Numbered from the stretch's first letter, positions 51,545 to 60,740 are shown. The stretch: DNA of 64,000 nt from Catellatospora sp. KI3 (GCF_029948125.1 NZ_JASAMB010000007.1:1-64000), one strand, 5' to 3'. Numbers and translations are program-made. Notes: a model not told the origin generated them from the letters alone.

Positions 51545-52021
51545 ATGGCCAAGAACAGTGGACCGCAGGTCGGCGACGTCGCGCCGGACTTCACCCTCAT
51601 GTCGAACACCGGCGAGAAGGTGACGCTCAGCGACTACCGCGGCAAGCAGGCCGTGGTGCTGTACTTCTACCCCAAGGACAACACGCCGGGCTGCACCGCC
51701 GAGGCGTGCTCGTTCCGGGACAGCTACGAGGTGTTCACCGAGGCCGGCGCGCAGGTCATCGGAGTCAGCTCCGACTCGGTCGACTCGCACGAGGGCTTCG
51801 CCCAGAAGCACCGGCTGCCGTTCGTGCTGCTGTCGGACGCGGGCGGTGACGTGCGCAAGTCGTACGGCATCCCGCCGTCGCTGTTCGGGCTGCTGCCCGG
51901 CCGGTCGACGTACGTGATCGACCGCGACGGTGTCATCCGCCACGTTTTCACCGCGATGGGCAGCATCGGCAAACACGTCAACGGCGCGCTCGAAGTGGTC
52001 AGGCAGCTCAACCCCGCCTGA
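51545..52021 (+). CDS. bcp: Thiol peroxidase (BCP/PrxQ type)
   Basis: The 158-residue peroxiredoxin has the peroxidatic and resolving cysteines in TPGCTAEACSFRD (Cys50, Cys55), five apart as in the PrxQ alpha-type. It reduces hydrogen and organic peroxides with thioredoxin. GGGAGGATGATCGATT precedes the ATG. The segment GIPPSLFGLLPGRSTYVID matches the family end. Confidence 0.94.
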   Translation: MAKNSGPQVGDVAPDFTLMSNTGEKVTLSDYRGKQAVVLYFYPKDNTPGCTAEACSFRDSYEVFTEAGAQVIGVSSDSVDSHEGFAQKHRLPFVLLSDAGGDVRKSYGIPPSLFGLLPGRSTYVIDRDGVIRHVFTAMGSIGKHVNGALEVVRQLNPA

Positions 52022-52155
52022 CCGACCCCCGCTCACCCGCCCGGCGGTTACGGCGCCGCCGGGCGGATCTATAGGCTCGTCGCGTACTTCGATGGCGAAG
52101 GGCTGTGCCCCCGCGTGTGCTCGGCCCGGCACGAGCACACGGCAAGGAGCGCGAC

Positions 52156-53919
52156 ATGGCGCTGGCGCAGCACCCCCTCGACCACCGCTACCGCGGCGAG
52201 CATCCGGTCCGGACCGTGGCGTACCTGCTGCGCGAGGACCGCTGGAAGCTCCTGCTCGGCGTGTTCGCGTTCATGGTCAAGCACAGCCCTACCTGGCTGC
52301 TGCCCCTGGTCACCGCCAACGTCATCGACGTGGTGGTGCAGCACGGCCCGGTGGTGAAGCTGTGGCTGAACGCGGCGCTGCTGCTGGCCATGCTGAGCCT
52401 CAACTACCCGTTCCACGTGCTGTTCGTACGCTGCCACAGCGGCTCGGTGCGGCGGATGGGCACCCGGCTGCGCTCGGCGCTGGTGCGTCGCATGCAGGAG
52501 CTGTCCATCGGCTACCACTCCCGGGCCAGCGCCGCGGTGCTGCAGTCCAAGGTGATCCGCGACGTCGAGGCCATCGAGACGATGGTGCAGCAGGCCGGCG
52601 ACGTGGGCACGGGCGCGACGATGATGCTGCTCGGCGGCCTGATCGTGATCGCGGTGCGAGCACCCGCGTTCCTGCCGGTCTTCGCGGTGCTGGTGCCGTG
52701 CGCGGCGCTGCTGGTGATGAAGCTGCGCGAGCGGATGCGCACCGACAACGAGTCGTTCCGGCACGAGGTCGAGCGGCTGTCCTCGCGGGTGGCCGAGATG
52801 ACCTCGCTGATCCCGATCACCCGCGCGCACGGCCTGGAGCGGGTCGCGGTGCGCCGCGTCGACACCTCGCTGGACCGGGTGCTGCGCGCCGGGCTGCGGC
52901 TGGACCTGCTCAACGGCCGCTTCGGCGCCCTGGCCTGGACCTCGCTGCAGGTGCTGGGCGTGGGCTGCCTGGCCGGTTCGGCGCTGGCGGCGTACTACGG
53001 CTGGGTGCCGATCACCGCCGGTGACGTGGTCATGCTCAGCGCCTTCTTCACCTCGCTGACCGCGTCGGTGACCACGCTGCTCACCCTCGGGCCGATCATC
53101 ATCAAGGGGCTGGAGTCGGTGCGCTCGGTCGGCGAGGTGCTGCAGGCCCCCGATCTGGAGACCAACGCGGGCAAGGCCGAGGTCGAGCAGGTGCGCGGCG
53201 AGGTCGAGTTCCAGGACGTGACCTTCCGGTACGACGACGGCGACGACGCCGTGGCCGACTTCAGCCTGCGGGTGGCCCCCGGCGAGCGGATCGCGCTGGT
53301 CGGTGCCTCCGGCGCGGGCAAGTCCACGGTGCTCAACCTGGTCATCGGCTTCCTGCGCCCTACCCACGGGCGGATCATGCTCGACGGGCGCGACATGCAG
53401 GACCTGGACCTGCGCACGTACCGGCGGTTCGTGTCGGTGGTGCCGCAGGAGCCGATCCTGTTCGAGGGCAGCATCCACGAGAACGTCACGTACGGCATGG
53501 GCGACGTGCCGCTGGAGCGGGTCCGCCAGGCGCTGGCCGACGCCAACGCGCTGGACTTCGTCGACCAGCTCTCGCACGGCCTCGACACCGTGGTGGGGGA
53601 GCGGGGCGCGCGGCTGTCGGGCGGGCAGCGGCAGCGGCTGGCGATCGCGCGGGCGCTGATCCGCGACCCGCGCGTGCTGATCCTCGACGAGGCCACCTCG
53701 GCGCTGGACACCCGCTCGGAGGCGCTGATCCAGCAGGCGCTGGCGCGGCTGGTCGCCGGGCGGACCGTGTTCACGGTCGCGCACCGGCTGTCGACCATCC
53801 GCAACGCCGACCGGATCGTGGTGATGCACGGCGGGCGGATCCAGGAGGTGGGCTCGCACGACGAGCTGCTGGACCGGCGCGGGGCGTACGCCCACCTCCA
53901 GGCGGGCCAGCTCGCCTAG
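52156..53919 (+). CDS. ABC transporter, fused permease and ATPase (exporter type)
   Basis: The 587-residue half-transporter has six helices (about 30-320) and an ATPase domain with Walker A GASGAGKST (about 383-391), Q-loop VVPQEPILFEGS, signature LSGGQRQR, Walker B VLILDEATSALD and switch VAHRLST. It likely works as a homodimer exporting a lipid, peptide or drug. AAGGAG lies 7 bases before the ATG. The stop TAG overlaps the stop of the convergent gene within CTAG (53916-53919). Confidence 0.93.
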   Translation: MALAQHPLDHRYRGEHPVRTVAYLLREDRWKLLLGVFAFMVKHSPTWLLPLVTANVIDVVVQHGPVVKLWLNAALLLAMLSLNYPFHVLFVRCHSGSVRRMGTRLRSALVRRMQELSIGYHSRASAAVLQSKVIRDVEAIETMVQQAGDVGTGATMMLLGGLIVIAVRAPAFLPVFAVLVPCAALLVMKLRERMRTDNESFRHEVERLSSRVAEMTSLIPITRAHGLERVAVRRVDTSLDRVLRAGLRLDLLNGRFGALAWTSLQVLGVGCLAGSALAAYYGWVPITAGDVVMLSAFFTSLTASVTTLLTLGPIIIKGLESVRSVGEVLQAPDLETNAGKAEVEQVRGEVEFQDVTFRYDDGDDAVADFSLRVAPGERIALVGASGAGKSTVLNLVIGFLRPTHGRIMLDGRDMQDLDLRTYRRFVSVVPQEPILFEGSIHENVTYGMGDVPLERVRQALADANALDFVDQLSHGLDTVVGERGARLSGGQRQRLAIARALIRDPRVLILDEATSALDTRSEALIQQALARLVAGRTVFTVAHRLSTIRNADRIVVMHGGRIQEVGSHDELLDRRGAYAHLQAGQLA

Positions 53920-56153
53920 CGGCCCTCCTCCTCGGCGAAGACGGCGGTGAAGGTGCGCCCGTTCGGGGGCGCCTTCACCACGTGGGTGGCCCGGCCCTTG
54001 TCCGACCAGGACTTCCACACGTACGTGTCGCCGTCGTCGTCCTGCGGGCTGCCCGCGGTCACCGTGGTGCTCGCGCCCTGGATCAGCTCGCGGGTGAACG
54101 GCGTCTCGGCCGTGTACGACCCGACCGTCAGCTCCAGCCCCGACGGCTCGGTCTTGAACGTCAGCTTGACCGTCTTCGGGTCCAGCCGGTGCAGCACGGT
54201 GCCGCTCAGCCCGTCGGCGTCGGTGGCGGTGAGCGCCAGCTCCAGGTACGACGGGAACTCGTGCTCGGGCCCGGTGAACGACCCCTTGGCCACCCCGGTG
54301 AAGTCGCTGACCACGTGGGTGTGGCAGCCGCCGCCGTCGGCGCAGTGCTGCAGCCGCAGCTGCCAGGCGAGCTTGGCGGCGGGCAGCCGGCCCTGCTCCG
54401 GGTCGTCGGCGTGGCCCTGGAAGGTGGTCTTCTCGCCGACGCGCCAGAGGCGGCTGGTCGTCGGCCATTCGATCACCGGTACGGGCGCCGACCCCCCGGC
54501 GCGGATCGTCGTGCTGTACTCGCCGAAAGCCCCGAGCGCGTCGGTGACCCGCAGCTTGGCGGCGAACCGGCCCGGCTGCGGATAGGTGTGCTCGACCGAG
54601 CGTCCGGTGTCGTCCCAGCTCCCGTCGCTGGTGAAGTCCCACTGGTAGGTGAGCTCAGCCAGGTCGCGGACGTCGGGGTCGGTGGAGGCGGCGGCGTCGA
54701 ACTCGACCGTCAGCGGCACCGGCCCGGAGGCCGGGGTGGCGGTGAAGTACGCCGTCGGGGCCCCGTTGCCGCCCGCGTGGCGCAGGCGGTGCACGCTGCC
54801 GGCGCGGGAGGTGTAGTAGACGTCGCCGTCGGGGCCCAGCGCCAGGTCGGTCAGCGTGATGGTGTCGCGGGCCAGCACCGACACGTGCTCCGGGTCGGGC
54901 ACGCCGTCGTCGTCGGCGAGCATCGCCCACACGCAGTTGCGCACGTAGTCGGTGAACAGCAGCGAGCCGGCGTACTGGTCGGGCCAGGCACCGTCCTCGC
55001 GCGGGTAGAACAGCGACGGGCCGACCGCGCTGCCCGCGGCGGTGCCGCACCCGTCGCCCGCGGCGACCGCCTGGGTGTGGCCGTACGAGAAGTACGGCGT
55101 GACCGCGCCCCCGGCCGTGTACAGCGACTCGCACAGCGGCAGGTCGGCGTTGTCGTAGCTGCGCATCCGGTCCGGCCCCTCGTAGCAGGGCCAGCCGAAG
55201 TTGACCAGGGCGTCCTTCGGCGATTTCAGCCGGTCGACCTCCTCGTAGCCGTTCCAGCCCACGTCGCTGATCCAGACCTCGTCGGTGCCGGGCCGGACGT
55301 TGAACCGGAACGGGTTGCGCAGGCCGTACGCGACGACGCGCCGGGCGGCCTCGTCGGCGGCACCGGCGTTCGGGTTGTCCGGGGCGCCCTTGCCGGTGCG
55401 CGGGTCCAGCCGCAGCAGCGCACCGTTGTACGCGGCCGGATCGGCGCTGGTGCGCGGGTCCTGGGCGCGCAGCGCACCGCCCTCGCGGGCCGGGTCGCCG
55501 CAGGGGTTGGCCGGGGTGCCGAGCTGCCCGTAGTCGACCTTGGAGAAGTTGGCGCCGTCGCCAGCGGTGGCGTAGAGCATGCCGTCGCGGCCGAACTTGA
55601 GGTCGCCGACGGAGTGGCTGGGGAACTGCTGGCACCAGCCGCTCACCAGCACCTCCTCCGCGCCGGTCATCCTGTTCCCGGCGGCCTTGAGCCGCGACAC
55701 CCGCGAGGTCGCCAGGCAGGTGCCGTCGGTGGGCTGGGCGCACACGTCGTGCCAGAACGGCGCCTTCTTGCCGGGCGGGGCGTCGTAGGTGTAGAGCACG
55801 TACACCCAGGGGTCGGCGGGGAAGTCCGGGGCCAGGGCCATCCCTAGCAGGCCGCGGTCCCACTGGTGGTGCACGTTGGCGGTCAGGTCGGCGAAGACGG
55901 TGGGGGAGGTGTCGGTGACGCTGTCGTACACTTTGATCACGCCGCGCTTCTCGGCCACGAACAGGCGGCCGTCCTTGGCGAACTCGAGGTTCATCGGCTG
56001 CGACAGCCCGCTCACCGCGACCTGGTCGACGAACCCGGTCTGCGGCGCCAGCGCGGTCTGCGCTCGCGGCTGCGCGGCCGCGGGCGGGGCCAGGGCCAGC
56101 CCGGACGTGAGCAGACCGATGACGACCGTGGTGAGACGGCGGTGGACCCGCAT
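53916..56153 (-). CDS. Secreted glucose/sorbosone dehydrogenase-like protein with PKD domain
   Basis: The 745-residue precursor has a Sec signal peptide (about 1-28). A six-bladed GSDH propeller (about 40-455) follows, with GLSQPMNLEFAKDGRLFVAEKRG, HSVGDLKFGRDGMLYATAGDG and GLRNPFRFNVRPGTDEVWISDVGWN, which are typical PQQ-binding soluble aldose dehydrogenase segments. A PKD domain (about 466-552) and a beta-rich C-terminal part complete it. It could oxidise sugars outside the cell with PQQ; PQQ synthesis genes are not here. Its tail is immediately convergent with the ABC exporter. Confidence 0.88.
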   Translation of the reverse strand: MRVHRRLTTVVIGLLTSGLALAPPAAAQPRAQTALAPQTGFVDQVAVSGLSQPMNLEFAKDGRLFVAEKRGVIKVYDSVTDTSPTVFADLTANVHHQWDRGLLGMALAPDFPADPWVYVLYTYDAPPGKKAPFWHDVCAQPTDGTCLATSRVSRLKAAGNRMTGAEEVLVSGWCQQFPSHSVGDLKFGRDGMLYATAGDGANFSKVDYGQLGTPANPCGDPAREGGALRAQDPRTSADPAAYNGALLRLDPRTGKGAPDNPNAGAADEAARRVVAYGLRNPFRFNVRPGTDEVWISDVGWNGYEEVDRLKSPKDALVNFGWPCYEGPDRMRSYDNADLPLCESLYTAGGAVTPYFSYGHTQAVAAGDGCGTAAGSAVGPSLFYPREDGAWPDQYAGSLLFTDYVRNCVWAMLADDDGVPDPEHVSVLARDTITLTDLALGPDGDVYYTSRAGSVHRLRHAGGNGAPTAYFTATPASGPVPLTVEFDAAASTDPDVRDLAELTYQWDFTSDGSWDDTGRSVEHTYPQPGRFAAKLRVTDALGAFGEYSTTIRAGGSAPVPVIEWPTTSRLWRVGEKTTFQGHADDPEQGRLPAAKLAWQLRLQHCADGGGCHTHVVSDFTGVAKGSFTGPEHEFPSYLELALTATDADGLSGTVLHRLDPKTVKLTFKTEPSGLELTVGSYTAETPFTRELIQGASTTVTAGSPQDDDGDTYVWKSWSDKGRATHVVKAPPNGRTFTAVFAEEEGR

Positions 56154-56251
56154 GGGGGCGCTCCTCAGGTGTTACCGAGGGGGCGGCGCCTACAGCCTAA
56201 GATCACAGAACGCCTGGTCACGGCACCTGGCGCGCGTGTCCGCGCGGTGCT

Positions 56252-57169
56252 TCACAGCGTCTTGCGGCAGGACCGCTCGACCGCGGCGGGCCGGTAGCCC
56301 AGCCAGGCGTTCACGGCCAGCATCGGCGCGTTGACGCCGTCGTTGGAGGTGTACGCGGCGGTGAACCCGGCCGCCGCGGCGCGGTGCAGCGAGTCCGCCT
56401 TGGCGAGTTTGGCCAGGCCGCGGCCCCGGAACTGGCGCAGCACCCCGGTGTAGGCGCTGTGGTAGCGGCCGGAGGCCGGATCGGCGTCGACGAGCACCAC
56501 CGCCGCCGGGACGTCGTCGACGAAGGCCACGGTGCCGAGTTCGGGGTGGTGGTCCGGGTCGTGCCAGTGCATGGCCAGCCATTCCTCGTACGGCATCAGG
56601 TCGGTGACCGTGTCGCCGGGTTCGTCCAGGGTCGTGGCCGCGTCGATCTCGTACACCGCGCGCGGGCCCACCTCGGCGGCGCCGGCCAGGCGCACCCCTG
56701 CGGGCAGCGGCGGGACCGGCGGCACCGTGCGCGGATCGACCATGCTGTAGCGCATGACGCGGCCCGGCTCGTACCCGTGGCGCCGCACCCAGGCCAGCGA
56801 CTCCGGCCGGTCCGGGCACCAGCCGCGCGCCTGCGTGCCGCCGACCGAGCGCAGGTGCGCCTCGGCGGCGGACAGCAGCGTGGTGCCGACGCCGAGGCCC
56901 TGGTGCTCCGGGAGCACGCTCACGATGACGCTGGCCGCCCCCGGCTCGGAGGTGCCGTAGTCGAGCATGGCCCGCGCCATGCCGACCCGGACCCCGCCGC
57001 GCTCGGCCAGCAGCACCGTGAACCTGGCCCGCTCCGGCACGGTGCGGAACACGTTGCGCTGCGAGGCCACCGACTGCACCCGGTACGGGAACACCGCCGC
57101 GCGCAGCCGCGCCAGGAACTCCAGGTCGGCGTCGTCCACAGTGCACGCTCGTACCACCGTCTGCCCCAT
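56252..57169 (-). CDS. Double GNAT acetyltransferase
   Basis: The 305-residue protein has two GNAT domains. The first has the acetyl-CoA loop VLPEHQGLGVGTTLL (about 86-100) and the second VLRQFRGRGLAKLAKADSL (about 247-265), as in mycothiol synthase-like proteins. The two-domain plan and length suggest a small-molecule acetyltransferase, but the specific MshD motifs are not evident. It is transcribed with neighbours on the minus strand after a 30-base gap. Confidence 0.85.
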   Translation of the reverse strand: MGQTVVRACTVDDADLEFLARLRAAVFPYRVQSVASQRNVFRTVPERARFTVLLAERGGVRVGMARAMLDYGTSEPGAASVIVSVLPEHQGLGVGTTLLSAAEAHLRSVGGTQARGWCPDRPESLAWVRRHGYEPGRVMRYSMVDPRTVPPVPPLPAGVRLAGAAEVGPRAVYEIDAATTLDEPGDTVTDLMPYEEWLAMHWHDPDHHPELGTVAFVDDVPAAVVLVDADPASGRYHSAYTGVLRQFRGRGLAKLAKADSLHRAAAAGFTAAYTSNDGVNAPMLAVNAWLGYRPAAVERSCRKTL

Positions 57170-57199
57170 GGCTTCTGTGTAGCAGCCGGGGCAAGCGGT

Positions 57200-57616
57200 T
57201 TAGGCCGGGTCCGGCGGCAGCAGTGGCAGCATGACCAGCGGCAGCAGCACGCCGCCGGCCAACAGCACCAGGCTCGCCAGCAGCGGCCCGGTGTCGAGCG
57301 TGCCGTGCCGGACGGTGTGGAAGACCAGGTGCAGGGTGTCGAAGACGAGCACGCCGAGCAGCGCCAGCCGGGCGGTGGCCCGCCGGTAGCGCACCGCGGG
57401 CACCGCCAGCAGCACCGCCAGCGTCAGGAAGGTCGCCCCGAGGTCGGCGGTCAGGTGCTCGTTGAACGGCGGGTACGCCGCCGTCCAGTGCTGCCCGAAC
57501 CCGGGGAAGACGTCGAAGAAGTGCGCGGGTGCGGCGTACGCCCACAGCCCCCACCAGGCCAGCACCGCCGCACCCGCCGCGAGCCCCGCCCGCGCCCAAC
57601 CCACCGGTATCCGCAT
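57200..57616 (-). CDS. Small four-helix membrane protein
   Basis: The 138-residue protein has four hydrophobic segments (about 10-28, 57-75, 83-100 and 112-132). It has short loops including FFDVFPGFGQHW and HLVFHTVRHG. Its pattern fits a DUF-type membrane protein of unknown function. It is 20 bases after the flavoprotein gene and 30 before the GNAT gene on the same strand. Confidence 0.75.
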   Translation of the reverse strand: MRIPVGWARAGLAAGAAVLAWWGLWAYAAPAHFFDVFPGFGQHWTAAYPPFNEHLTADLGATFLTLAVLLAVPAVRYRRATARLALLGVLVFDTLHLVFHTVRHGTLDTGPLLASLVLLAGGVLLPLVMLPLLPPDPA

Positions 57617-57636
57617 GCCCCGCAGTCTGCCGTAGC

Positions 57637-58983
57637 TCAGTCCAGCCGGTGTACCGCGTCCTCGATGGCCCGGTGGAACGTCGGGTACGCGTAGATCATG
57701 TGCCGCAGCATCTCCAGCGGCACCTGCGCGTGCACCGCGACCGTCAGCGCGCCCAGCACCTCGCCGCCGCTCGGACCGGCCGAGGTCGCCCCGACCAGCA
57801 CGTCGCGGTCGGCGTCGGCGACCAGTTTGATGAAGCCGTCGTTGCCCGCCTTGTGGATGAAGCCGCGGCTGGACTGCGGCAGCGGGCTCACCGCGGTCTT
57901 CACGTGGATGCCCTGGTGCCGGGCCTGCGCCTCGGTCAGGCCGACCGCGCCGATCTCGGGGTCGGTGAAGGTGACCCGGGGCTGGGCCCGGTAGTCGGCG
58001 GGCGGCCCCGCCTGGCCCAGGATGTCGCGGACGGCGATCCCGGCCTGGTACATCGACATGTGGGTGAACGCGCCGTGCCCGGTGACGTCGCCGACGGCCC
58101 AGAGCCCGTCCCCGGCGCGCATGTGCCCGTCGGCGGCGATCGCCCGCGCGTCCGGGTCGAGCCCGACCGTCTCCAGCCCGAGCCGCCCCAGCTGGGCGGT
58201 GCGCCCCGTGGCGACCAGCAGCTTCTCGTTGGTGATCGCGGTGCCGTCGGCCAGGTGCACGGTCATGCCGTCGACCCGCTCCACCCGCGCGCCCTTGTGC
58301 ACCTGCGCGCCGTCGCGCCGCAGCACCTGCTCGACCAGCTCCGACGCCTCCGGCTCCTCCATCCCCAGCAGCCGCTCACCGGACTCGATCACGCAGACGC
58401 CGACGCCGAACCGGGCGAACATCTGCGCCAGCTCCAGCCCGATCGCCCCGCCGCCTATCACGGTCAGCGACCCGGGCAGCGTGTCGGCCTCGATCGCCTC
58501 CCGGTTGGTCCAGAACGTGGTGTCGGCCAGCCCCGGGATCGGCGGGATCACCGGTGCGGTGCCGGTCGCCACGACCACGCCCCGGCTCGCCCGGTACGTC
58601 ACCCCGTCGACCTCGACCTGGCGCGGGCCGGTCAGCCGCCCGGTGCCGCGCAGGAACGTGCCGCCGCGGTTGGTGAACCGGTCGACGGCCACCTTGTCGT
58701 CCCACGAGTCGGTGGCCTCGTCGCGGATGCGCAGCGCCACCGGCGCCCAGTCGGGGAACACCTCGGCGTGCCCGGCCATGCCGTCGATCCGCCGGCCCTC
58801 GGTCAGCAGCCCCGAGGCGCGGATCATCATCTTGCTCGGAATGCACCCCCAGTACGGGCACTCCCCGCCGACCAGCCGGTTCTCGATGCCCAGCACGCGC
58901 AGCCCGGCGTCGGCGAGCTTCCCGCCGACCTCCTCGCCGCCGACGCCCAGCCCGAGCACGATGATGTCGAAGTCGTCAGCCAT
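57637..58983 (-). CDS. NAD(P)/FAD-dependent disulfide oxidoreductase family protein
   Basis: The 448-residue flavoprotein has the FAD loop VLGLGVGGEEVGGKL (about 9-23), redox cysteines in GGECPYWGCIPSK (Cys42, Cys47), an NAD(P) loop IGGGAIGLELAQ and the late GDVTGHGAFTH FAD motif. In related disulfide reductases the C-terminal motif is HxHPT with a catalytic His. Here it reads YAYPTFHRAIE, so the His is replaced by Tyr. The active disulfide is thus kept but the acid-base residue is altered. Its substrate may differ from lipoamide, mycothione or glutathione; it may act on quinones or mercurials. Confidence 0.88.
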   Translation of the reverse strand: MADDFDIIVLGLGVGGEEVGGKLADAGLRVLGIENRLVGGECPYWGCIPSKMMIRASGLLTEGRRIDGMAGHAEVFPDWAPVALRIRDEATDSWDDKVAVDRFTNRGGTFLRGTGRLTGPRQVEVDGVTYRASRGVVVATGTAPVIPPIPGLADTTFWTNREAIEADTLPGSLTVIGGGAIGLELAQMFARFGVGVCVIESGERLLGMEEPEASELVEQVLRRDGAQVHKGARVERVDGMTVHLADGTAITNEKLLVATGRTAQLGRLGLETVGLDPDARAIAADGHMRAGDGLWAVGDVTGHGAFTHMSMYQAGIAVRDILGQAGPPADYRAQPRVTFTDPEIGAVGLTEAQARHQGIHVKTAVSPLPQSSRGFIHKAGNDGFIKLVADADRDVLVGATSAGPSGGEVLGALTVAVHAQVPLEMLRHMIYAYPTFHRAIEDAVHRLD

Positions 58984-59006
58984 GGTCCACGTATACCCGA
59001 CTTCGG

Positions 59007-60017
59007 TCAGGCAGAAGCGCGTACCACGAGTTCGGTGGGCAGGATGGTGGCCGGGGCTGCCTCCTCGCCGGCGATCGCGCGCAGCAGCTGGCGGGCCAGC
59101 TCACGACCCAGATCCAGGATCGGCTGGCGTACGGTCGTGAGCGGCGGGTCGCTGTAGCGGGAGATCTCGAAGTCGTCGAAGCCGACCACGGCCACGTCCT
59201 CGGGCACCCGGCGGCCCATCGCGCGCAGCGTGGCCAGCGCGCCGTGCGCCATCAGGTCCGAGGCGACGAAGACCGCGTCCAGCAGCGGATCGTCCTCCAG
59301 CAGCTGCCGCATGGCCTGCTGGCCGGACTCGCGGGTGAAGTCGCCGACGGCCACGATCGAGCGCCGGTCCGACCCGGCCAGCTCCGCCCGGTAGCCGGCC
59401 AGCCGGTCGATCCCGGCGATCATGTCCTGCGGCCCGGCGATGGTGGCGATGCGGGTGCGCCCGGCGTCGAGCAGGTGCCGCACCGCGGCCCGGACGCCGC
59501 CGACGTGGTCGACGTCCACATACGGCACCGTGGAGCGGCCCAGCGGGCGGCCGGTGACCACGACCGGGATGCCGAGGCGGGCCAGCTGCCCCGGCAGCGG
59601 GTCGGCGCCGTGCGTGGAGGCGAACAGGACCCCGTCGACGTGGCGGGCGGTGGTGTAGCGCTCGACGCGCTCGTACCCGGCGACGGTGTTGGTCATCATC
59701 AGCACGAGCTGCTTGTCCGCCGTGTCGAGCTCCTGGCTGACGCCGTGGATGATGCTCGGGAAGAACGGGTCGTCGGAGAAGACCCGGCCCGCCGCCTCGG
59801 GCAGCACCAGCGCGACCGAGTCGGTGCGCTGGGTGACCAGGCTCCGGGCGGCCGGGTTCGGGATGTAGCCGAGCTCGGCGACGGCGCGCTGGACCGCGGC
59901 CCGGATCGGCTCGGCGACCTTGGGGGAGCCGTTGACCACGCGCGACACCGTCGCCCGCGACACGCCGGCCACGCGGGCCACGGCTTCGAGGGTGGGGCGC
60001 TCGCGTGTGGGTTGCAT
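59007..60017 (-). CDS. LacI-family regulator, CebR paralogue
   Basis: The 336-residue repressor has the helix-turn-helix PTLEAVARVAGVSRATVSRV (about 8-27) and the hinge NPAARSLVTQRTDSVALV. Both resemble the CebR gene product at 7208, as does much of the effector domain. Its upstream region has the palindromes GAGAGCGCTTTC and GAGAGCGCTCTC, which differ from the CebR box, so it reads another site. No sugar gene is adjacent; its targets are likely elsewhere, with autoregulation possible. Confidence 0.9.
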   Translation of the reverse strand: MQPTRERPTLEAVARVAGVSRATVSRVVNGSPKVAEPIRAAVQRAVAELGYIPNPAARSLVTQRTDSVALVLPEAAGRVFSDDPFFPSIIHGVSQELDTADKQLVLMMTNTVAGYERVERYTTARHVDGVLFASTHGADPLPGQLARLGIPVVVTGRPLGRSTVPYVDVDHVGGVRAAVRHLLDAGRTRIATIAGPQDMIAGIDRLAGYRAELAGSDRRSIVAVGDFTRESGQQAMRQLLEDDPLLDAVFVASDLMAHGALATLRAMGRRVPEDVAVVGFDDFEISRYSDPPLTTVRQPILDLGRELARQLLRAIAGEEAAPATILPTELVVRASA

Positions 60018-60067
60018 GCCGCTTCCTTCGCCTGTCGGGTGCCGACTGCCGCTCGACCGGTGGCAGT

Positions 60068-60079
60068 GAGAGCGCTTTC
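60068..60079. promoter_or_regulatory. LacI-type operator, proximal to the CebR paralogue
   Basis: GAGAGCGCTTTC lies 50 bases before the start of the minus-strand regulator gene. It is intermediate between the GAAANCGNTTTC type and the GAGAGCGCTCTC palindrome. Confidence 0.65.
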
Positions 60080-60162
60080 AGTCCGAAGGCGCCCGGCACG
60101 TCCGGATAACACGACGATAAACGGCACTTCACATCGTACACAAGCGATAGAGGAGTATGTGC

Positions 60163-60174
60163 GAGAGCGCTCTC
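60163..60174. promoter_or_regulatory. LacI-type operator, distal to the CebR paralogue
   Basis: GAGAGCGCTCTC is a perfect 12-base palindrome 145 bases before the regulator start. Its centre is 95 bases, nine helical turns, from the proximal site, which would allow looping. No gene lies in the 195-base gap. Confidence 0.68.
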
Positions 60175-60212
60175 CGGCAAGATCCGGGCACGACCTCGCC
60201 CGCGTTCCGGCG

Positions 60213-60686
60213 TCAGGGGCGGGGGATGGCGCCGGGGCCGGGGCGGGTGGCGATGCGGCGCGGTGAGGTGACGGGGTGGCCGTCGGCGCAGGTCAGGGTG
60301 GCGTGGACGAGGGCGCCGCAGTCGCGGTGGGTCATCTCCACCGGTGGGCCCTGCGGGTCGGCCAGGTAGCGGTCGCCCCACTCGCGTACGGCGACGAGCA
60401 CCGGATACAGGTCGAACCCCTTCTCGGTGAGCCGGTACTCGTGGCGCTCCCGCTCGCCGGGTTCGCGGTAGGGCTCGCGGCGCAGGATGCCCTCGCCGAC
60501 GAGGCGGGCCAGCCGGTTGGCCAGCACCTGGCGCGGGATGTCGGTGTGCGCGCGCATGTCGTCGAAGCGGCGTACCCCGTTGAAGACCTCGCGCAGCACC
60601 ACCAGGGTCCAGCGTTCGCCGAGCACGGCCAGGGCCCGGCCGACGGTGCAGTTCTCGGTCGACCAGTCGAGTGCGGAAGGTCTCAC
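60213..60686 (-). CDS. HxlR-family regulator
   Basis: The 157-residue winged-helix protein begins with the HxlR pattern CTVGRALAVLGERWTLVVLR (about 13-32), then RFDDMRAHTDIPRQVLANRL and the wing YREPGERERHEYRLTEKG. The last 40 residues are an extension with DCGALVHATLTCADG. It is divergent from a thioesterase gene across 54 bases that hold an inverted repeat. HxlR proteins often sense aldehydes or oxidants. Confidence 0.88.
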   Translation of the reverse strand: MRPSALDWSTENCTVGRALAVLGERWTLVVLREVFNGVRRFDDMRAHTDIPRQVLANRLARLVGEGILRREPYREPGERERHEYRLTEKGFDLYPVLVAVREWGDRYLADPQGPPVEMTHRDCGALVHATLTCADGHPVTSPRRIATRPGPGAIPRP

Positions 60687-60698
60687 CTCACCAGGCTA

Positions 60699-60715
60699 AG
60701 TCTTGTTGACAGACT
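60699..60715. promoter_or_regulatory. Candidate HxlR operator over the thioesterase promoter
   Basis: AGTCT-TGTTGAC-AGACT has perfect 5-base arms. It contains the -35 hexamer TTGACA (60706-60711) of the rightward promoter, so binding would repress the thioesterase gene. Confidence 0.6.
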
Positions 60716-60740
60716 CAGCCAGTCGGGTGAGGCTGGGTCC

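Noticed and set aside
47077-51609. A 1510-codon open frame on the minus strand
   Set aside because: It is antisense to five well-supported + strand genes, has the His/Arg/Gln-rich composition of shadow frames in high-GC DNA, and matches no protein family.
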